Source: Cryptomeria japonica
Lineage: Eukaryota; Streptophyta; Pinopsida; Cupressales; Cupressaceae
Reading direction: 5' to 3'
DNA length: 64,000 nt
Assembly: GCF_030272615.1 (NCBI RefSeq)
Contig: NC_081412.1
Coordinates: 543,512,335 to 543,576,334, forward strand
In this document: positions 57,421-64,000 of the stretch, one piece after another
How positions within the stretch are numbered: position 1 is the first letter of the stretch
Layout: each line of letters starts with the position of its first letter
Made by a program: the position numbers and the translations under genes
The notes under the pieces: model-generated
Databases searched by the model: none
What the model saw: only the letters and a program-made list of their open reading frames with translations
What the model was told of the DNA's origin: nothing

Positions 57421-58878
57421 AAGAAAAATTTGTAACATAGTTAGAGAAATTAGGCTTGCGAATCCCATCATATAACTTGTGTTTTCTTGCAGGTCTAGCA
57501 ACTTGATGCAGGATTGAAGGAGTTAAAGTAGGATTTGCATTTAATTTTTTCTAGCTTTTTCAAAGTTGGCTAAAATTAACTCATTTTCTTTTCAAAACTA
57601 AAAACATCTAATTAAGTTTCAATTGGTGAAGGAACCTCACATTTCAATTTGGGGGTTTAAAAAGAATAAAATTTGCAAAGTTAAAAACAACAACTTCAAA
57701 TTTTTCTTCTTGCAAGTTAGGTTCACACTTCAAATTTTGGGGTTATAAAAAGAACAACAAACGATCTTTTATTTTCTTGCAAAGGTTAAAATTCACAATC
57801 AATACTTGTTTGCAAGATTAAAAAGAAAAATCAACATTTTGTTTTGTAAAGCAATTTCCATCTCAAAGCAACGTGCATTATTTTAAGTTGACCAGGATTT
57901 CATTTCCTAGATTAAACAAACAAATTACTTTGTGGGACTAAAAAGAACACCATGCTTGTTGGAGAAACATCTCCAAATTGGTGTTAGCCGATCATTTCTT
58001 TGAAAAGGATAAAAAGAACATTATTTTCCTTGTGTCGAAAGTGGTAGGTATATGGTCTCCCCTTAATTGGGTGACCCAAAAACCAAACCACTCTTTTGTG
58101 CTTTCATTTACTTCAAGTAATTAAATCCTTTAGAAGGCCTTCCCTCTCGAGTTTCCCTTAGGGCGCCATTAAGGTTGGTTAGAGGGGAATGACCTAAGTG
58201 GGAAATGACTTTATCACCAAGTGTTCTAGCCCACTATAACCAAATGTGGAGGCTGATGAAAATCCCCTCCAATGGTTTTGCTCAGTGATTAGCCTTCCCT
58301 TAGTATCTTTAAGATACATAAAGCCTTTGTTATAAATGTTGGGAAGCCTCTCGAGGGAGTTTATCAATGAAGACCGAATGAAAGCCTGATTAAAAACCAT
58401 GTAAGTGGAAGCTTTAAGCCGAGTTAGTTACCAAGCATTGACAATATCATAGTACAAGGGTGGGGAAGAATTTGTCCCCAAGATCACTCACTATATATCT
58501 CCCAAGATAACTACCCAATTGTGAAGCAATTCACTTTGGGTTAATTTTTGGCAAAAGGCGAAAAAACGGGCGCCCCTTAGGAGGTGACAAGGCTATTTGA
58601 TTTGATGGAGTATTGAGACTAGTGGGCTATAATATTATCAATGACCCTTGAATAAAGAGTTTACTTGATCTATCTTTTTGTAATCCAAACCAGTGAAAAC
58701 ATCAGGGATTTGAAAACATCCTCAAAAGAACATACACTATTTGTTTAGCATATACAAGTTGTTATCACTTCTATCTATTGTGTTTTCAAGTCGTTTTTCA
58801 AACAATCATCCATCAAGCAAAAAAAAATCATTTCTCAAAATTTCAACAAAATCATTAAAACAGAGAAATCAAGATAGT
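57421..58878. other. Leader of element 7 between the two array blocks, no gene
   Basis: AT-rich DNA with no convincing ORF. Repeated AAAAAGAAC / TTTGCAAG phrases occur at 57600-57960. The ORF on the minus strand at 58194-58400 shows nothing recognisable. Confidence 0.4.
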
Positions 58879-59241
58879 TAGCGCATCAGAGCATCATCTT
58901 AGTGCATCTTAACCATTAGATAGCACATTTTTACCAAAATTTAGCGCTTTCATTATTCACATTAGCGCATGATCAGTATCATACTAGTAAAACTTCAGAT
59001 AGTGCTTGTCAACATCACTATAGCGCATAGGAGAATCAGTGTAGCACATTCAAAGCATATTATAACACATTTATACCAAACATCAATGCCTAAAAGGGAC
59101 ATATTAGCACATAACCTATTTAGTAATTGTGTTGTCAAACAGTATAAAATAGCACAATTGAGAGGCAACATAGCGCATATGGTACTTTCTATAGCTCTTT
59201 GAGAACATCCTTTAGCGTATTAGGTCTCTATTCTAGCGCAT
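58879..59241 (+). repeat. 21-bp-period octamer array, block B
   Basis: Octamers close to TAGCGCAT start at 58879, 58900, 58921, 58942, 58963, then 59000, 59021, 59042, 59063, 59084 (weak), 59105, then 59150, 59171, 59192, 59213 and 59234. The step is exactly 21 bp inside each run. The open frame at 58969-59202 reads it as a loose heptapeptide repeat with IAH or VAH, but it has no gag-like content, so the signal may be at DNA or RNA level. Confidence 0.85.
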
Positions 59242-60172
59242 GGTCAAAATTAGTGAAAAATAAAGAGCAAAAGAGTCACCTTGTGAAGTTTTCATCAACA
59301 GTTTCAGATACCCTTTTAGGTCCTCTAACAAATCTAGCAATGAAACTTCAAAAAGGGATCATAAGTGATAAATTACCGAATCCAACAAAGCACTCTTAGA
59401 AAGAGTTTTCAAATATTCAACTAGATTGAGATCATATTTCATCCAACAAGATTAAGGAGTATTAGAACGGTGATCAAAGGTTCCACCTTCTAATGAATCC
59501 TATCAAAACAATACCTAGTTAGGTTCTCAAGTTGTCAAATTAAGTTTCTAGATTGTGAAACTTGACTCATATCATTTGACACACTTTTTTGTAGAAGCGA
59601 ATCAAACTAAACTTCTACTTGAAAAGTAAACTTGAGTTTCCAAAATGAAGTATCCATATCCAAATGTCAACATCAACATTGATCATTTGTGTATGACCAC
59701 TCCCCATATTTTGAGAAGAAGTCTTTATCAAAAGACTAAGTTGAAGAAGAGACAACCTAGTTCTAAGGAATTATCCAAAAGAATAAATTTATCTATATCA
59801 AACATCAACTCTTTACATCACATCACACATTCTTGCATCATATATGGTTGTATATCCAAGGAAAAACCAACAAATTTTACAAAGAACCTTTGAGAAGTAG
59901 GGCTTATATTGAGAAAGCAACATTCAACCAATGCCTTAATAGTGGAGGAAGGACTGAGCCCGCTTTCTTTCCAAAGATTATTATCACTTACAATGAAGCT
60001 TGACCTGAGCCATGAACTCCACCAAGGACCCCAATAGAAGAAGAAGAATTCACTACAGCATAGATATATTAATTCCCATTGTCACTTGATCTCAAAGAAA
60101 TAAGAAGAACGAATCACAACCAAAATCAAGTATGAGTTGTAGACTATCCATCCCTTTTGATAAATTGCAAAT
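59242..60172. other. Leader of element 7 before gag, no clear gene
   Basis: Short ORFs (59199-59399, 59645-59893) have no recognised content. The text becomes protein-like just before the gag start, so the true gag N-terminus could lie somewhat upstream. Confidence 0.4.
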
Positions 60173-61725
60173 ATGGGAGAAACAAAGATCACTGATGAAC
60201 TTCTCCAAGAATGTGAAGATAACGCAGTTTTCCAAAAACTCATAGAAAGACATATAGAAGCAGATAAGGAAAAATATCTACTCATGCTAACTAGCAAAGG
60301 AGTCAATATTTCTCAGGATTTCACCACTGAAAACTTAAGGAATATAGATGAGAGAATTTCAAGAACAAGAGAGAGAAACTATGCTTATCAAGAACAACGG
60401 AGAGAAGAAGAGGTACATGATCAAGAAAACATACACAACAAAGATCACACCCATGAACAAGACAACACTCATGAACAAGAGCATGCCTAGAATCGGGACA
60501 ATCTAAATGAATGAGGGGAAGCTCCCCATCAAAGGACAAATGTGCCCCTAGCTGCTCTTACACAACAACTCCAAACACTTCGAAGACAAATGCAGGACAT
60601 GAAACAAGGGACCACAAAATGATATTCATTAGACAACATTTGTCCTTATCTTTTTGATAGGAGATTGAAAATGGTACCTTTTCCCCCAAATTTAGATATA
60701 CCAAAGTATGACAAATATGATGGTAAGAGTAATCCCCGTGATCACGTTCGGGAATTTTGTACCATGAGGTTAGAGTTTTCTCACAACGACACATACTTAA
60801 TGAGATTATTCCCAAGAACTTTGGGAGGGAAAACAATCGAGTGGTTGTCAAAACTCACACCTCCCTTCAGATCATCTGATGACTTGGTAAACAAATTCAT
60901 AACATAATACTCCTATAACATCCAACACGCAATCACCATATTGGATGTGTGTATCACAAAACAAAAGAACAATGAAAAATTCATGGTGTTTCTACAATGA
61001 TGGAGGTGCATGGTCGCAAGATATCCACGAGATGTTCTTGAAAAGGAAAAGATGGAAATCTTCATAGACAATCTGAATAGTGAAATGAGTTATCATCTCA
61101 AACTACAATGTATACCATCTTTTGCAAAATTAATAGAAAATGGTATCCAAGTATAGGAAGCTTCCATCAAGAAAGGAACATTGAAGTTATTTAAGGAAGT
61201 TTTTAATTCATCAAACAATAACACCTTTAATAATCAAAACAATAACAACAATTCAGACAAGTCTAGATTTTGGACAAGGAACAAAAACATTGTCAATGAT
61301 GGGGTAATCGATGCCAACAATGTGAAGTATAAACAACCAGTGTTGACTTTATTAGGCAACCCACCATCAATAATGATCAAAAAAGTGCTAATCAAGGCAC
61401 TAACACTTATCAGTGAAATACCAACCAAGGAACTTTAATGTCAAATGACAACAAGAATTACCAAGTCAACAACATCAATAGCCAAGGGAACAACGCAAAC
61501 TAAAGAGGCAACACTAATGCTTTCCCGTATCGACAAATATACACACCATTAGGACAAACCTTATAATCATCATTTCAGGAGCTATTGGCAAATAAGATCA
61601 TCGCATTGCCAGCCACAAGAAACTTTGAACCCCAAGTCAAACCACCATGGTGGAATGACTCACATTATTGTGATTATCATCGAAACAAGGGGTATAACAC
61701 AAATGATTGCATGAGGTAGAAGAAC
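60173..61725 (+). pseudogene. gag: Ty3/gypsy gag of element 7
   Basis: The frame 60173-60490, 60665-60907 and 61181-61438 is one and the same, broken by stops (near 60488, 60512, 60619, 60905, 60998 and 61154). An acidic N-terminus with His/Glu/Asp/Asn-rich short repeats (about 60415-60485) leads to a Retrotrans_gag-type domain: FPPNLDIPKYDKYDGKSNP, then a PRTLGGKTIEWL segment that includes the conserved Trp, and F...YPR. An Asn-rich linker follows. After a frameshift a knuckle-like motif (HYCDYHRNKGYNTNDC, about 61663-61710) shows the C-x2-H form common in plant gypsy gag, with the usual His replaced by Tyr. Gag builds the particle. Confidence 0.85.
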
Positions 61726-62469
61726 ATAGTTCATGACATGATACACAAGGGTTACTTAATGATCGATGGTCACAAAACAAATGGTGACCATGAAGCTTTA
61801 AAAAATCTTCTTCCCAATTTTGACAAAGGAGGAGCATCAACATCAAACAACACCAAAGGAGCTGGCATTAATCAGATATATGAAAACACCATGAATCACA
61901 TATCGGCGTATGACAATCAAGTGAATGTCATAAAAATAAAAGACAAGCAAGAACATGTGTCGATAAATGTGACAACAAGAGCGTAGAAATATGTCTTGAA
62001 AGGGAACACATCAACTTCAATAATTCTCCCCAAAATTCAATGTAACTTGGTCGACCAACTACAGAGAACACCGGCTCAAATATCTATACTTGAGTTGCTC
62101 AAACTTTCACCAAAACACAAAGATATCTTGGAGCAAGCTCTTATTGAAACAACCATTCCAAATGATGTGAATATTGATTGATTCCAAGCCATGGTGGCCC
62201 ATATGACGGTGCCACACAACATATCTTTTTTTAAACATCATGATGTCTCCTTGAATCATCTGCATAATACCCCATTACATATCGAGTTCTTAGTCTATAA
62301 GCATCGGGTAAAATGTATTAATAGATGGAGGAGCTGGGCATAATATATGTACTCTAAAGCTCATCCGTGCATTGGGATTCTCTGAGCAGTCTATTGATCC
62401 CAAAAAGAAAACCACTATCAAAGCCTATGATGATGAAGAGAGTTCTAATGAATCAATGATGAATAGTTA
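61726..62469 (+). pseudogene. pol: Gypsy gag-pol junction and protease start of element 7
   Basis: The frame of 61738-61986 and 61996-62181 goes on through a helical, Gln/Leu-rich linker, with stops near 61984 and 62179. After a shift, the protease active-site region reads LIDGGAG then NICTLKLIRALGF near 62316-62380. DGG or DTG with the following Leu/Ile-rich strand is the aspartic protease signature in plant gypsy elements. The text is still gypsy-like (AYDDEESS) near 62430, and it stops at element 8. Confidence 0.75.
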
Positions 62470-63936
62470 GTACCAAACAGGTACTGAGAGGTGGGCTGAA
62501 TCAGTACAGACAAAAACACTTTTCCTTAAACCAGTTTGACTGAAAACACTACACTTGACTAACAAGCAATAACGCCAATCTAAACCAGATTACTACTGGT
62601 TAAACATAGTAAGAATGTGAAAGGCATAAACTGGTAACTCTTATCTTTCCACACAATCTAACATCTTATTTCCACTTCACCCATATGCATACACAAGTAA
62701 TACATCAACAGAAATGTAAAGACTTACTAGTTCAACATGCTTTACTGCTTGACATAAAATAACAAAGCATCACACATAACACACATATTTTTTCATGTGG
62801 AAACCCAACTGGGAAAAACCACGGTGGGGATGAATACCCACAAGCTGTTCTTTGAACCCTTTTGAAGTTCGCTTTGTTAGGAGCCTAGTTTGGTTAAATA
62901 CTTTACAATAGGTTTTGTTAGGAACCGATCCTGCTAGGGATCACCCGGTTAAGGGATGGCTAAAATACCCAGTTAAGGGTTAAAATCTCTTAAAGGTTAC
63001 CCTGTTAGAGTATTTTAAGAACTCAAAGATTTTGAGTCACCCTGTTAAAGGATTTACAGCAAGCCAATTAAAGCTACCCTATTAATGGATTTTCCAAATG
63101 TTGAAGTGGTTAGAGGTCAGCAGGTATTACAATGATCTAGTAACAACACTCAATACCAATGCAAATCCAGTTTGGTAACTTCCTTCTATAATCATACTCT
63201 GTAGGTATCTATTCTCTTATCTAGTCTGGCAAGAATCACGTATCTCTATACTTAGATACACACACAACATTTTCCAACAAACTCAACATGAAAAACAATA
63301 TCGACCTTATACAAAACAGATAGGTCGGTAGCATAAACCCTAAACCCTAAACATTTTAGGTTAAGCAATTCAGTCAATTCAATCCTAACCGTTGAACATA
63401 TTGCATTGATTACAACAATCTTGAATAGATCTCAAGACATTCTCCAATGTTTGTTCTTCACCACTTTTTGGACGTTAATAACCCATCACTTGTTCTCCAC
63501 CATTTACAGAGACTTCACACATTCTTGAGGTAGATAGGATCAATCTCCTTCATGCAAGATCCTTCACACACACAAGGCTCATGTGGCAACACAATCTGTT
63601 CTTCATTACAATGCTAACTCATCATACAATGTCATTGGTTGAATCACACAGTCTTGGAACACTTCAGCCGAAAACCCTGAAGCTAAGAATACCAACCGGT
63701 AGTCATACCATATGAAACCTTGATACAAAACATTCCATATACCGGTTCACATTCCAACATATCAGTTCACTTGGATAGACATACTACTTCACTTTATCAC
63801 ATATACCGGTTCACAACATCATACCGGTTCTCTTGCAAGTTGCTTACTTCAATATATTGGTTCACTCTTTAGCATATTGACATCAATGACAACATACAAT
63901 ATCATCATGTCATCATACTCTACACATATGCCAACA
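62470..63936 (-). repeat. 3' LTR of element 8, minus strand
   Basis: On the minus strand it starts TGTTGGCATATGTGTAGAG at 63936 next to a polypurine tract, and ends in a CCACCTCTCAGTACC stretch near 62480. The outer edge is uncertain by about 15 bases, and no target duplication can be checked because the other end is outside the window. ACCGGT motifs repeat near its start (63695-63828). Confidence 0.75.
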
Positions 63937-64000
63937 ATCTCCCCCTTTGGCATTGATGGCAATATACAAAGATATCTCTTTGCTTCACATCTTCTCCCCC
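63937..64000 (-). mobile_element. Element 8: first bases of the interior, copia/Sirevirus-like
   Basis: On the minus strand the PPT GCCAAAGGGGGAGAT abuts the LTR, and GGGGGAGAAG at the very end of the window looks like the upstream PPT copy seen in elements 3-5. The coding part lies beyond the window. Confidence 0.6.

Larger units (their letters stand above)
47915..62470 (+). mobile_element. Element 7: Ty3/gypsy retrotransposon, interrupted twice
   Basis: A 5' LTR (47915-48321 and 56023-57099, split by element 5) is followed by a TGGCACCCACCGTGGGG-type primer site, a 3-kb leader with 21-bp repeats, gag and the start of protease. Near 62470 it is cut by element 8. The rest (RT, RNase H, integrase, 3' LTR) must lie beyond the window, if it exists. 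The five bases before the LTR are ATTGG. The gag and CCHC-like forms fit the Tat/Athila-type gypsy elements of plants. Confidence 0.83.

Noticed and set aside
57187-59241. CRISPR-like array
   Set aside because: Units are 21 bp with an 8-bp core and no long conserved repeat, and the setting is a plant retrotransposon; CRISPR repeats are longer and prokaryotic.
62316-62335. DGG in the gypsy protease as a lost active site
   Set aside because: DGG in place of DTG is seen in working plant gypsy proteases, so it is not evidence of damage.

Overview
This looks like intergenic DNA of a large seed-plant nuclear genome, probably a gymnosperm; the lineage is inferred, no marker gene proves it. The window is AT-rich. 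I see no intact host gene, no RNA gene and no CRISPR array. Nearly everything is LTR retrotransposon, LINE or simple repeat, decayed by premature stops (many explained by C-to-T or G-to-A changes such as Arg/Gln/Trp codon to stop) and small frameshifts. There is one 500-base assembly gap of N (37536-38035). || Layout: (a) 1-3407, 9806-10687, 18011-18636 and 29304-29389 are pieces of one older host sequence, now split by insertions. It carries an unrecognised decayed ORF (744-2756, one frame) and a second ORF fragment. (b) Element 1 (+, 3408-9800) and element 2 (-, 10688-18010) are two diverged members of one non-autonomous family. Each has a gag-like ORF with a coiled coil and four CCHC-type knuckles, then a second long ORF, and no protease, integrase, reverse transcriptase or RNase H. 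(c) Element 3 (+, 18637-29298) is a Ty1/copia element whose reverse transcriptase is deleted and whose 3' LTR is split by an unclassified 4.6-kb insert (24244-28816) flanked by an 8-bp direct repeat. (d) Element 4 (+, 29526-37208) is a structurally complete but dead Ty1/copia element with a perfect 5-bp target-site duplication. It sits inside a fragment of another minus-strand LTR (element 6). (e) 38268-40024 is a 1.75-kb pyrimidine-only-like CT tract. (f) 40025-45130 is AT-rich DNA with no supported gene. (g) 45130-47914 is the 5' part of an L1-like LINE (ORF1 and the endonuclease part of ORF2). It is cut by a Ty3/gypsy element (element 7, +, from 47915), whose 5' LTR is in turn split by element 5 (-, 48322-56017), a second member of the element 4 family. 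Element 7 continues with a long leader, gag and the protease start until it is cut near 62470 by the 3' LTR of another minus-strand copia-type element (element 8), which leaves the window. || The copia-type elements share a Met-tRNA-type primer site, TGTTGGC-type LTR starts, C-rich LTR ends (CACCCCCCCTCT) and repeated polypurine motifs before the 3' LTR. These fit the Sirevirus branch of Ty1/copia, and could let the pol-less elements 1 and 2 be copied by relatives such as elements 3-5. The oddest signal is a strict 21-bp-period array of a TAGCGCAT-like octamer in two blocks of the gypsy leader (57187-57407 and 58879-59241).
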